In this document: one piece after another, positions 33,673-41,571 of the stretch
How positions within the stretch are numbered: position 1 is the first letter of the stretch
Layout: each line of letters opens with the position of its first letter
NCBI GenBank assembly: GCA_050946535.1
Contig: JBMNUZ010000009.1
Location: 1 to 64,000, forward strand
Length of the DNA stretch: 64,000 bases
DNA from: RUG708 sp050946535
Lineage (GTDB): Bacteria > Bacillota > Clostridia > Peptostreptococcales > Anaerovoracaceae
Direction of reading: 5' to 3'
Notes under the pieces: model-generated
The model's input: only the letters and a program-made list of their open reading frames with translations
Told to the model about the DNA's origin: nothing
The model's database searches: none
Position numbers and translations under genes: made by a program

Positions 33673-33796
33673 TGTTCCGAAAGAGAACAATATATACGGA
33701 ACAACATCAATAAAATAATAAATAGCACATTTGTTCTGCATATTTAATATATCATTCTCTTCTGTTTTAGTCAACTCATTTTTGGAACATACATTC
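33673..33796 (-). promoter_or_regulatory. GAAC/GTTC half-site cluster upstream of the LysM gene
   Basis: TTGTTCCG ... CGGAACAA inverted repeat at about 33669-33706, and GAACATACATTC at 33785-33796, which differs from a LexA box by one base. Suggests a repressor with GAAC/GTTC half-sites controls the LysM gene. Confidence 0.35.
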
Positions 33797-33856
33797 TGTT
33801 TTGACGCTGCGATTGATATGATTGCATTTTCAGCAACCGGATGTTCTTTTATATAA

Positions 33857-33904
33857 TGACGTGTACCTTTTTTACTGGACATCCAGTAAGGAGAGCACAC
33901 ATCA
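33857..33904. repeat. Palindromic element B, related to element A at 7118
   Basis: 48-bp imperfect palindrome (GTGTACC...TTTAC-TGGACATCCA-GTAAGGAGAGCACAC) sharing the loop ACATCC-GTAAGGAG core and outer TGA..CATCA ends with element A. It sits next to the terminator of the his-polA-coaE operon. Confidence 0.65.
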
Positions 33905-33934
33905 AAAAGGACCCGGCTTCTAACAGCCAGGTCC
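33904..33934 (-). terminator. Terminator of the his-polA-coaE operon
   Basis: Minus strand GGACCTGGCT ... AGCCGGGTCC (complement of 33909-33934) followed by TTTTT. Confidence 0.8.
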
Positions 33935-33978
33935 GTGATGTTCATTATATTCGTAATGTGCCGTAACCTTTTAGCAAT

Positions 33979-34386
33979 TTAGAAATTCCCGAAGCCGCCG
34001 AAATCATCGCCGCCGCCCATGTCGTTACCGTTTTCTTCAAATGAACTGTGAGCGAAAAGCATGCGTTCGCGGTCTCTTCCGTCGAAAAGTATGCAGGCGT
34101 TCTGATATTTATTGTCGAGCGGCTTGTCAAGCCTGCACTGGCTCACGCCAAGTTCCAGGAAATCGATTTCTGAGAGAGGAACCTTTTTACCGTCTACGAT
34201 TCTGTATTTCTTATCCTCGCCGCGCATACCCGTGTTTTTTACGACTATGCACGCGAATGAAAGTTCTATGACGAGTACATCGGCTATTTCAAAATATCTG
34301 GTATCCGGCATGCAGTAATGATACTGATCGAATGTACCTATCTGAAGCGGTTTGCCGTGTATTAAAATTGGTTCTTCGTTTGCCAT
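33979..34386 (-). CDS. Hypothetical protein with Gly/Phe-rich C-terminus
   Basis: 135 residues, with GGGAGG upstream of ATG 34386. The first about 105 residues look like a compact beta-rich domain (ILIHGKPLQIGTFDQYHYC, FEIADVLVIELSFACIVVK). The last 20 residues are acidic and Gly/Phe-rich (GGGDDFGGFGNF), a tail type often disordered or used for interaction. I do not recognise the family. It is the last gene of the his-polA-coaE operon, 51 bases after coaE. Confidence 0.7.
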   Translation of the reverse strand: MANEEPILIHGKPLQIGTFDQYHYCMPDTRYFEIADVLVIELSFACIVVKNTGMRGEDKKYRIVDGKKVPLSEIDFLELGVSQCRLDKPLDNKYQNACILFDGRDRERMLFAHSSFEENGNDMGGGDDFGGFGNF

Positions 34387-34437
34387 TTTGTCCCTCCCGT
34401 TTAAAACACATCAGCCGGTGCGGGCCGGCGCAAATTA

Positions 34438-35082
34438 TCAGATTCTGGTGTTAAGCTTCGCCAGCGCCAGATCTACATTTTTATAAAGGTCTTCTATAGT
34501 TCCGGAATTGTCTATGACATAGTCCGCGCGGGCAAGCTTCTCAGCTCTCGACATCTGGGAGTGCATGCGGCTTATGATGTCATCTCTCGACATTCCGTCT
34601 CTTAAGTTTATGCGTTCGATTCTCAGTTCCTCGTCGAGATCGATTACCCACGCTTCATCAGCAGGCTCTATCTTGTAAGGCACCTCGAACAAAAGCGGGT
34701 GATCATAAAAAATAACTTTTTTCTGCAGATAGTCGTCGGGGTTCGTTTCCCTCGTAATTCCTCTGCCCGCCTTCTCAAACGCATCGGTCTGCGACGTCAC
34801 TATGACATCGAGATGGCCCTGCATTATCTTGTCCAGAACCTTCTTCTTTTCAGGATCCGAAAAGACAAGCTTTCCCACGTATTTTCTGTTCATTGTCCCG
34901 TCAGGAAGAAGTGCTGCCGGCCCGAAGGCCTCGACGATTTCAGCGAGCGCGGGCTGTCCCGGCTCCTGCAGCTCTTTCATCGTCTTGTCAAAGTCTATAG
35001 TTTTGAATCCTAATTTGTTTAGGTATTTTGCCACAGTTGACTTTCCACAGCCGATTCCACCGGTAAGTCCTATTATCCGCAT
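34438..35082 (-). CDS. coaE: Dephospho-CoA kinase
   Basis: 214 residues from ATG 35082 (AGGGTGA upstream); a GTG three codons earlier is less likely. P-loop GLTGGIGCGKST at residues 5-16, followed by FKTIDFDKTMKELQEPG, and the family-typical FYDHPLLFEVPY and SRDDIISRMHSQMS lid region. Catalyses the last step of CoA synthesis, phosphorylating dephospho-CoA. It directly follows polA, a pairing common in Firmicutes. Confidence 0.95.
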   Translation of the reverse strand: MRIIGLTGGIGCGKSTVAKYLNKLGFKTIDFDKTMKELQEPGQPALAEIVEAFGPAALLPDGTMNRKYVGKLVFSDPEKKKVLDKIMQGHLDVIVTSQTDAFEKAGRGITRETNPDDYLQKKVIFYDHPLLFEVPYKIEPADEAWVIDLDEELRIERINLRDGMSRDDIISRMHSQMSRAEKLARADYVIDNSGTIEDLYKNVDLALAKLNTRI

Positions 35083-35142
35083 AAATATCACCCTGAATAT
35101 TAATTTCCCTTATTATCAACTCTCAAAACATTCTGACAACGA

Positions 35143-37911
35143 TCATTTCAGTTCAAACCAGCTGCTGCCCGAATTCACGTCGGCGGCCAGCGGTATTTTT
35201 AATGATACAGCACCAGACATAGATTCTTCAAGCAGTTTTTTTATCTCATCCTCGCTGCCAGTCTCTGCATCTATGATGAGCTCGTCGTGGACCTGAAGCA
35301 CGAGCTTCGAACCCGGCGCTTTTTCATTGAGCGCTCTGTACGTCCTGATCATGGCGAGCTTAATAATGTCTGCCGCGCTGCCCTGGACAGGGCTGTTCAT
35401 CGCCAGGCGTTCTCCGAACTGCCTGGTCATGTAGTTTTTCGCATTTATCTCCTTTATCCAGCGGCGTCTTCCGGATATCGTCTTTACATAGCCGTGCGCT
35501 TTGCAGAAGGCTACGCATTCGTCCATATACCTGCGCACTCCCGGATGCTGCACGAAATACGAATCGATATAGTTCTGAGCCTCGCTCACCGAAATTCCTA
35601 TGTCCTTGGAGAGGCCATACGCGCTTATGCCGTAGATCACGCCGAAGTTGACAGCCTTGGCACGGCTCCTCATGATCGGAGTAACTTCGTCGGCCGGAAC
35701 TCCGAACACGCGCGACGCGGTCATCGTGTGAATGTCCTGGTTCTCCTTGAAGGAATTGATCATCGCCTCGTCACCCGACAGATGCGCCATGACCCTGAGC
35801 TCGACCTGCGAATAATCGGCTCCCACGAGCACGCGACTGCCGTCGTCCTCGCCGTCTTTTACACCTCCGGCCACGAACGCCTTTCTGAACTGCCTGCCGA
35901 GTTCGGTCCTGACAGGAATGTTCTGAAGATTAGGCTCCGTACAGCTCAGCCTTCCCGTGGCAGCGACGGTCTGCTGGAAATGGGCATGGATCTTTCCATC
36001 CGCGTCTATGAGAGGGAGCATTCCTTCGACGTATGTCCCGTTCAGCTTCGTCACCATTCTATATTCGAGGATAAGCGGAACGATCGGGTGCTGATCCGCG
36101 ATTTTTTCAAGCACCTCTGCGCTCGTCGAATATCCTGTCTTCGTCTTTTTGCCGTTCTTCAGGCCGAGTTTCTCGAACAGAATCGTCCCGAGCTGTTTAG
36201 GCGAATTGATATTGAACTCTTCACCGGCGTACTCATAGATCTTTTCCGTAAGCTGCTCCGTCTCTGCGCTCAGCGATGCTCCGATGTTCTCGAGCACACT
36301 TCTGTCAGTCGAAATCCCTGATACCTCCATCGACGCGAGGACTTCCACGAGCGGCATCTCTATATCGTCGAAGACGAAAGTCAGCTCTTCCTCTGAAAGC
36401 TTTGCGGCCTGAACCGGAGCGATCCTCGAAGAAGCAGAGAGAATTTTCAGGCCGAGATCTGCCTGTGAATCGAACGTCCCTCCGAACATATCCTGCGTGG
36501 CGAGCTGTTCTTTTATTTCCTTTCTGTCGGGAAAGCTCTCCTGGAAATAATCAGGCATGAGCTCCGACAGATCGTACGAACGCTTCGCCGGATCGAGAAG
36601 GTATTCTGCTATGGCAGTATCGAAGTACGTGTTGAAAATATAGCTGCTGCCTGCCGCATCCGCAGCGCCATTAGCCATAAGGGCGTAGTAGCCGGGTTTC
36701 AGATCGTGACCGCATATAAACGGCTTTTTCTCCCTGAAAAAGTCTGCAAACGCACCAGCAAAATCATCCGACCAGTGAACGATGAAGAATCCGTTCTCCG
36801 CCGCCAGACATACCGAATATATCTCAGGCTTTTCAATATGCGCATCGTTGTGGAATACCTGAAGCCATACGTACTCACCTTCGCCGATCGATCCGAACAT
36901 CTTTTCAAGCCCGTCCATGTCTTCTACGTGAATAACATCTTCAGGAGCGGCCGTTACGGTTCCCGGAAGGCGGTCGTAATGATTTTCATCATCCGCGGCT
37001 TTTTCTGTCTGTTCGCCGCCTGACTGGCTGCCGGTGATCTTCCCTTCTTTTACAAGGCGCTTTAAAAAAGAATGAAATTCCAGATCCTTGTAGATTTCTG
37101 CGATTTTATCGTAGTCAGGCTCTTCCGTCTTAAGATCGTCAAATGTGTAATCGAGAGGAACGTCGCGGAATATAGTGACGAGGCGCTTGCTCGTCATGGC
37201 CTGCATGGCGTTGTTCTCGATGTTGTCGCGCATCTTGCTCTTTTTCATGCTGCCAGCCGACTCGATGACGTTTTCAACCGTCCCGTATTCCGTAATGAGC
37301 TTGCGGGCCGTCTTGTCGCCGATTCCAGGTATCCCCGGAATATTGTCCGACTTGTCTCCCATTAGGGCCTTGTAATCTATGAACTGCTCCGGCGGGAATC
37401 CGTATTCCTCTATGATCGCATCACGGTCGTAGAGTCCGAATTCGCTTACGCCGCGCTTCGTGTAGACAACAGATGTCATGTCGGAGGCTAGCTGGAAAAT
37501 GTCACGGTCTCCCGAAACGAGATACGTCCTGACTCCGAGCTCTTCTCCTTTTTTTGAAACGGTGCCCAGAATATCGTCGGCTTCGTATCCGTCTATTTCA
37601 AGCACTTTGATATTCGCCGCTTCGAGGATCTCCTTGAGAATAGGAAATTCCATGAGGAGCTCCGGCGGAGTCGGCTTCCGTCCAGCCTTGTAATCCTTGT
37701 ATTTCTTATGTCTGAATGTAGGTGCGCTCCGGTCGAATGCCACGGCTATATAGTCTGGATTGTAATCGGATTCGATCTTCCTGAGCATGTTGATAAACGC
37801 AAAAACACCCTGTGTATATATACCTTTTGAGGTAATCATAGGGGTTCTGATCGCATAATATGCTCTGTTTAAAAGGCTGTTTCCATCGATGACTGCTGCT
37901 GTTTCGCTCAT
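35143..37911 (-). CDS. polA: DNA polymerase I
   Basis: 922 residues. The N-terminal 5'-3' exonuclease domain (residues 1-about 290) has FDRSAPTFRHKKYKDYKAGR and GDKSDNIPGIPGIGDKTA. The central proofreading domain (about 310-500) lacks the DxE catalytic motif and is likely inactive, as in Bacillus. The polymerase domain carries motif A DYSQVELRVMAHLSG, motif B RSRAKAVNFGVIYGISAYGLS-like sequence and motif C QVHDELIID. The start codon overlaps the hisI stop (ATGA), so polA is translationally coupled to the histidine operon, an unusual place. CoaE follows. Confidence 0.96.
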   Translation of the reverse strand: MSETAAVIDGNSLLNRAYYAIRTPMITSKGIYTQGVFAFINMLRKIESDYNPDYIAVAFDRSAPTFRHKKYKDYKAGRKPTPPELLMEFPILKEILEAANIKVLEIDGYEADDILGTVSKKGEELGVRTYLVSGDRDIFQLASDMTSVVYTKRGVSEFGLYDRDAIIEEYGFPPEQFIDYKALMGDKSDNIPGIPGIGDKTARKLITEYGTVENVIESAGSMKKSKMRDNIENNAMQAMTSKRLVTIFRDVPLDYTFDDLKTEEPDYDKIAEIYKDLEFHSFLKRLVKEGKITGSQSGGEQTEKAADDENHYDRLPGTVTAAPEDVIHVEDMDGLEKMFGSIGEGEYVWLQVFHNDAHIEKPEIYSVCLAAENGFFIVHWSDDFAGAFADFFREKKPFICGHDLKPGYYALMANGAADAAGSSYIFNTYFDTAIAEYLLDPAKRSYDLSELMPDYFQESFPDRKEIKEQLATQDMFGGTFDSQADLGLKILSASSRIAPVQAAKLSEEELTFVFDDIEMPLVEVLASMEVSGISTDRSVLENIGASLSAETEQLTEKIYEYAGEEFNINSPKQLGTILFEKLGLKNGKKTKTGYSTSAEVLEKIADQHPIVPLILEYRMVTKLNGTYVEGMLPLIDADGKIHAHFQQTVAATGRLSCTEPNLQNIPVRTELGRQFRKAFVAGGVKDGEDDGSRVLVGADYSQVELRVMAHLSGDEAMINSFKENQDIHTMTASRVFGVPADEVTPIMRSRAKAVNFGVIYGISAYGLSKDIGISVSEAQNYIDSYFVQHPGVRRYMDECVAFCKAHGYVKTISGRRRWIKEINAKNYMTRQFGERLAMNSPVQGSAADIIKLAMIRTYRALNEKAPGSKLVLQVHDELIIDAETGSEDEIKKLLEESMSGAVSLKIPLAADVNSGSSWFELK

Positions 37912-38291
37912 GACTGCTTCTCCGTTTCCCTGTTTTCCGGCTCCTCATATTCGAAATCTCTGTAAAAACACGAGAAATTGCCGGTGTGGCACGCCGCACC
38001 GATCTGTTCTGCTATAACCAGTATAGTATCGCAGTCGCAGTCGTAGCTGATTTTTTTCACATTCTGAAAATGGCCGGAGGTTTCACCCTTGTTCCACAGT
38101 TTCTGCCTGCTTCTGCTGAAAAACCACGTCCGGCCTGTCGTGAGAGTCAGCCTCAGCGACTCTTCATTCATATATCCGAGCATAAGAACACGGCCGGTCT
38201 CGTAATCCTGGATTACGGCCGGCACGAGTCCTTTCTCATCGTATTTGATCTGTTTTAAAATTTCTTCGTTCTTTTCTTTCAATGTGTTCAA
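37908..38291 (-). CDS. hisI: Phosphoribosyl-AMP cyclohydrolase
   Basis: 127 residues, only the PRA-CH domain. Typical motifs LVPAVIQDYETGRVLMLGYMN, GRTWFFSRSRQKLWNKGETSG and CDCDTILV with the Zn-binding cysteines (ACHTGNFSCFY). The HisE (phosphoribosyl-ATP pyrophosphatase) domain often fused or adjacent is absent from the window. Its stop overlaps the polA start. Confidence 0.95.
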   Translation of the reverse strand: MNTLKEKNEEILKQIKYDEKGLVPAVIQDYETGRVLMLGYMNEESLRLTLTTGRTWFFSRSRQKLWNKGETSGHFQNVKKISYDCDCDTILVIAEQIGAACHTGNFSCFYRDFEYEEPENRETEKQS

Positions 38292-39043
38292 ATCCTCATG
38301 GCAACTCCGTTTTCGGAAAGATATTTCTTCAGTTCTTTAATGTCGATCTCTCCGAAATGGAATACACTCGCCGCGAGTCCGGCATCGGCTTTCCCCTCTT
38401 TGAAAACATCGAGGAAATGCTCCATGCTTCCTGCTCCTCCCGATGCGATGACCGGAAGTTCCACCGCTTCCGAAACCGTACGGTTGAGTTCGATATCGAA
38501 GCCCGTCTTGACTCCATCGGCATCTATGCTGTTCAAAACCAGCTCGCCGGCTCCGAGTTTCTCACCGCGCTGCGCCCACTCGACGGCGTCGATCCCTGTC
38601 GGAGTTCTTCCTCCGTCGACATACACTTCCCACGAATCGCCTTTTCTCTTGGCGTCTATGGAGAGCACGACGCACTGGTCGCCGAATTTCAGCGCTGCTT
38701 CGGTGATGAGATTCGGATTCCTTACGGCTGCTGAATTAACCGAAACCTTGTCAGCGCCCGCGCGCAGCACCTTGTTGAAATCATCGATCGTTCTGATGCC
38801 ACCGCCGACTGTGAAAGGTATATAAACATTGTATGCTGTTTTTTCAACTACGTCCAGAAAGATATCTCTTTTTTCGCTGGAAGCGGTGATATCGTAAAAC
38901 ACCAGCTCGTCTGCGCCTATATCACTGTAATGCTTTGCGAGCTCCACAGGATCGTCGACGTCCTGCAGGCCTTTGAATTTCACGCCTTTTACCACGCGGC
39001 CGTGATCCACGTCGAGGCAGGGAACTATTCTCTTAGTCAGCAA
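38288..39043 (-). CDS. hisF: Imidazole glycerol phosphate synthase, cyclase subunit
   Basis: 251 residues with a TTG start at 39043: this gives the family-typical beginning MLTKRIVPCLDVDHGRVVKG and has AAGGAAGG eight bases upstream, while a GTG three codons earlier would be too close to it. Complete TIM barrel with two phosphate-binding repeats (PFTVGGGIRTIDD; IASGGAGSMEHF) and catalytic Asp in CLDVD and NSIDADG. The start overlaps the hisH stop. HisA, usually between hisH and hisF, is missing. Confidence 0.95.
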   Translation of the reverse strand: MLTKRIVPCLDVDHGRVVKGVKFKGLQDVDDPVELAKHYSDIGADELVFYDITASSEKRDIFLDVVEKTAYNVYIPFTVGGGIRTIDDFNKVLRAGADKVSVNSAAVRNPNLITEAALKFGDQCVVLSIDAKRKGDSWEVYVDGGRTPTGIDAVEWAQRGEKLGAGELVLNSIDADGVKTGFDIELNRTVSEAVELPVIASGGAGSMEHFLDVFKEGKADAGLAASVFHFGEIDIKELKKYLSENGVAMRI

Positions 39044-39674
39044 TGTTCTCACCTTCCTTTAAAAAATTCTTAAGCAGCTTCATTCCGGTCGTCGAGCTCT
39101 TTTCCGGGTGGAACTGCATTCCGATGACATTTCCCTTCCTTACGACTCCCGGAACCTTCACACTGTAGTCCGCGTAGAGCACGACATCGTTCCAGTCTGC
39201 CGGACGCGCGTAATACGAATGAACAAAGTACGCGTATTCTCCGGGGCCTACTCCTTCGCAGATTCTGTCACTGCGGTTTATTACGAGTTCGTTCCATCCC
39301 ATGTGAGGAATTTTCAGCCTGTCGTCCCAGTTTTCGTCGCTCTCTTTACCGAATCTGACGATGTCGCCGGGGATGAGGCCGAGGCCTTCCCATTCGCCGT
39401 CCTCGTAGCTCTTGTCGAAGAGCATCTGCAGTCCGAGACATATCCCGAGCATCAGGCGTCCTTTTCCACACGCCTCCTTTATATAGGTGTCGAGATTTCT
39501 CGCCCTGAGATTTTCGACGGCTTTTCCGAACGCTCCCACTCCCGGAAGTATGAGCGACGAGCACTCGTCGAGCACTTTCCTGTCAGAAGTGAGCACCGGT
39601 TTTGCGCCCAGTTTTTCAACCGCTTTCATAACGCTTTTTACATTTCCGGCATCGTAATCAATTACTCCGACCAT
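39033..39674 (-). CDS. hisH: Imidazole glycerol phosphate synthase, glutaminase subunit
   Basis: 213 residues. Class I glutamine amidotransferase: start MVGVIDYDAGNVKSV, oxyanion region ILPGVGAFG, nucleophile Cys in LGICLGLQMLF (about residue 80) and catalytic GMQFHPEKSS. Provides ammonia to HisF. Starts one base inside the hisB stop (TAATG). Confidence 0.96.
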   Translation of the reverse strand: MVGVIDYDAGNVKSVMKAVEKLGAKPVLTSDRKVLDECSSLILPGVGAFGKAVENLRARNLDTYIKEACGKGRLMLGICLGLQMLFDKSYEDGEWEGLGLIPGDIVRFGKESDENWDDRLKIPHMGWNELVINRSDRICEGVGPGEYAYFVHSYYARPADWNDVVLYADYSVKVPGVVRKGNVIGMQFHPEKSSTTGMKLLKNFLKEGENIAD

Positions 39675-40258
39675 TACAAAACCCCCTTTGTTGAAAGGAC
39701 AGAATCACCAGTGATTCTGGTGCTGTCGGCAAGCGCCCGCCCGACGCTTTTGAACATAGCTTCTATGATGTGATGTGTGTTTTTCCCGTAAAGAACATTG
39801 ACATGCAGAGTTACAAGGGCATTCATGGCAAATGCGCGCATGAATTCCTCCACGAGCTCGGTCTCGAATTCGCCGACGCGCTCGGCGGGCATTTCTGCAT
39901 TGAAGACGAGAAAAGGTCTTCCCGAAACATCGACCGCCGACATCGCTAGAGCCTCGTCCATCGGTGTATATGCAAGCCCGAAGCGCTTTATTCCTTTTTT
40001 ATCAGCCACGCATTCCGCGAACGCCTTTCCGAGCACGATCCCTATATCCTCTGCGGAGTGATGAAAGTCCACGAAAGTGTCGCCCTTGCATTCTATTTCA
40101 ATATCATAGCCGGCGTGTCTTCCCATCGAATTGATCATGTGGTCGAAAAACCCGTTGCCCGAATTGCAGCTGACCTTTCCGCTTCCGTCGATATTCAGTG
40201 AAACCCTGATATCGGTCTCGTTTGTCTTTCTCGATACCTCTGCCTGTCTCATTTTCAT
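39674..40258 (-). CDS. hisB: Imidazoleglycerol-phosphate dehydratase
   Basis: 194 residues of the monofunctional type. Manganese-binding histidine motifs FFDHMINSMGRHAGYD, DFHHSAEDIG and NVLYGKNTHHIIEAMFKSVG are all present. Start overlaps the hisD stop (ATGA). Confidence 0.96.
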   Translation of the reverse strand: MKMRQAEVSRKTNETDIRVSLNIDGSGKVSCNSGNGFFDHMINSMGRHAGYDIEIECKGDTFVDFHHSAEDIGIVLGKAFAECVADKKGIKRFGLAYTPMDEALAMSAVDVSGRPFLVFNAEMPAERVGEFETELVEEFMRAFAMNALVTLHVNVLYGKNTHHIIEAMFKSVGRALADSTRITGDSVLSTKGVL

Positions 40259-41571
40259 TTAACCTCGTATCCCTCAAGTTCTCCGAATCTTATTTTTATA
40301 GCGTTGCCGTGAGCCGTAAGCCCTTCTTTGTCCGACATGATCACGATATCGTCCTTCACGCTTTCGAGATCCTCGCGCGAATATCTGATAATGCTCGATC
40401 TCGTCAGGAAATCGTAAACCCCGAGCGGAGATGCGAATTTTGCCGTGCCGCTCGTAGGAAGCGTGTGGTTCGGGCCTGCGATGTAGTCTCCGAGAGGCTC
40501 AGGCGAATAGCTTCCGAGCAGAACCGCTCCGCAGTATTCGACCTTGTCGAGCCATTTTTCCGGATCCTCTATCTCGAGTTCCAGATGCTCCGGAGCGATA
40601 TCGTTTGCGATAACGAACGCGCTTTCGATATCTTCCGTCACGAAAATCGCACCGTTGTTTTCGATGGATTTCTCCGCGATCTCCCTTCTGTCGAGCGCTT
40701 TTAACTGCTTTTCGACCTCTGCGGCCGTTTTGTCAGCGATCTCGCTGTCATCGGTGATCAGTACCGCCGAAGCCATGACATCGTGTTCTGCCTGCGAAAG
40801 AAGGTCGGCCGCAAGGTATTCAGGTTTTGCTGTCTTATCGGCGATTATCGTGATCTCGCTCGGTCCGGCGATCATATCGATGTCGACCGCTCCGAACACG
40901 TATTTCTTCGAGCGTGCCACATATGCGCTGCCCGGACCCGTGATCTTGTTCACCTTCTTTATGCTCTCCGTACCGTACGCGAGAGCCGCGATCGCCTGGG
41001 CTCCGCCCGCCTTGTAGATTTCCGTCGCTCCGGCGATCTTCGCCGCAGCGAGAATATATTTGCTTATCTTTCCGTCTTTTCCGGCCGGAGTGCACATTAC
41101 TATGCGCGGGCATCCGGCGATTTTTGCAGGAATGACATTCATGAACACCGACGAAGGATATGCCGCCGTGCCGCCTGGAATATACACGCCGACATTTTTA
41201 ATCGGCCTGATGAGCTGGCCCAGCATAATGTTCTTTCCTTCCGTATATGACCATGTCTTGTTGAGCTGGTGCTGGTGGAATCTCCTGATATTCTCCGCAG
41301 CTTTCTCGAAAGCGCTAATTACCTCGGGCTCGCAGGAATCGTAAGCCTGCTGGATTTCTTCGCTGGTAACTCTGAGAGGCCCCATCTGTTCCTTCGAAGG
41401 TCCGCCGAACTTGTGCATGTAATAATAGACCGCCTCGTCCCCTCTTTTTCTGACGTCTTCCACGATCTCCTTTACACTGCGGTCGACCTCGTCGAAATCG
41501 CTGTCGGTCCTGTTGCTGAGCATCTGTGACGCTTCAAGTTCACTGCCTTTTTGTATATTAATTCTCTTCAT
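40255..41571 (-). CDS. hisD: Histidinol dehydrogenase
   Basis: 438 residues, full length. GPGSAYVARSKKYVFGAVDID around residue 225, AGPSEITIIAD, the zinc-binding LLSQAEHD segment and GPNHTLPTSGTAKFASPLGVYDF near residue 360 identify it. Catalyses the last two oxidations of histidine synthesis. Overlaps the fused hisZG by 14 bases. Confidence 0.96.
   Translation of the reverse strand: MKRINIQKGSELEASQMLSNRTDSDFDEVDRSVKEIVEDVRKRGDEAVYYYMHKFGGPSKEQMGPLRVTSEEIQQAYDSCEPEVISAFEKAAENIRRFHQHQLNKTWSYTEGKNIMLGQLIRPIKNVGVYIPGGTAAYPSSVFMNVIPAKIAGCPRIVMCTPAGKDGKISKYILAAAKIAGATEIYKAGGAQAIAALAYGTESIKKVNKITGPGSAYVARSKKYVFGAVDIDMIAGPSEITIIADKTAKPEYLAADLLSQAEHDVMASAVLITDDSEIADKTAAEVEKQLKALDRREIAEKSIENNGAIFVTEDIESAFVIANDIAPEHLELEIEDPEKWLDKVEYCGAVLLGSYSPEPLGDYIAGPNHTLPTSGTAKFASPLGVYDFLTRSSIIRYSREDLESVKDDIVIMSDKEGLTAHGNAIKIRFGELEGYEVK

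Noticed and set aside
35287..36321. Antisense frame in polA (about 344 codons)
   Set aside because: Overlaps a certain gene, no family or start signal.
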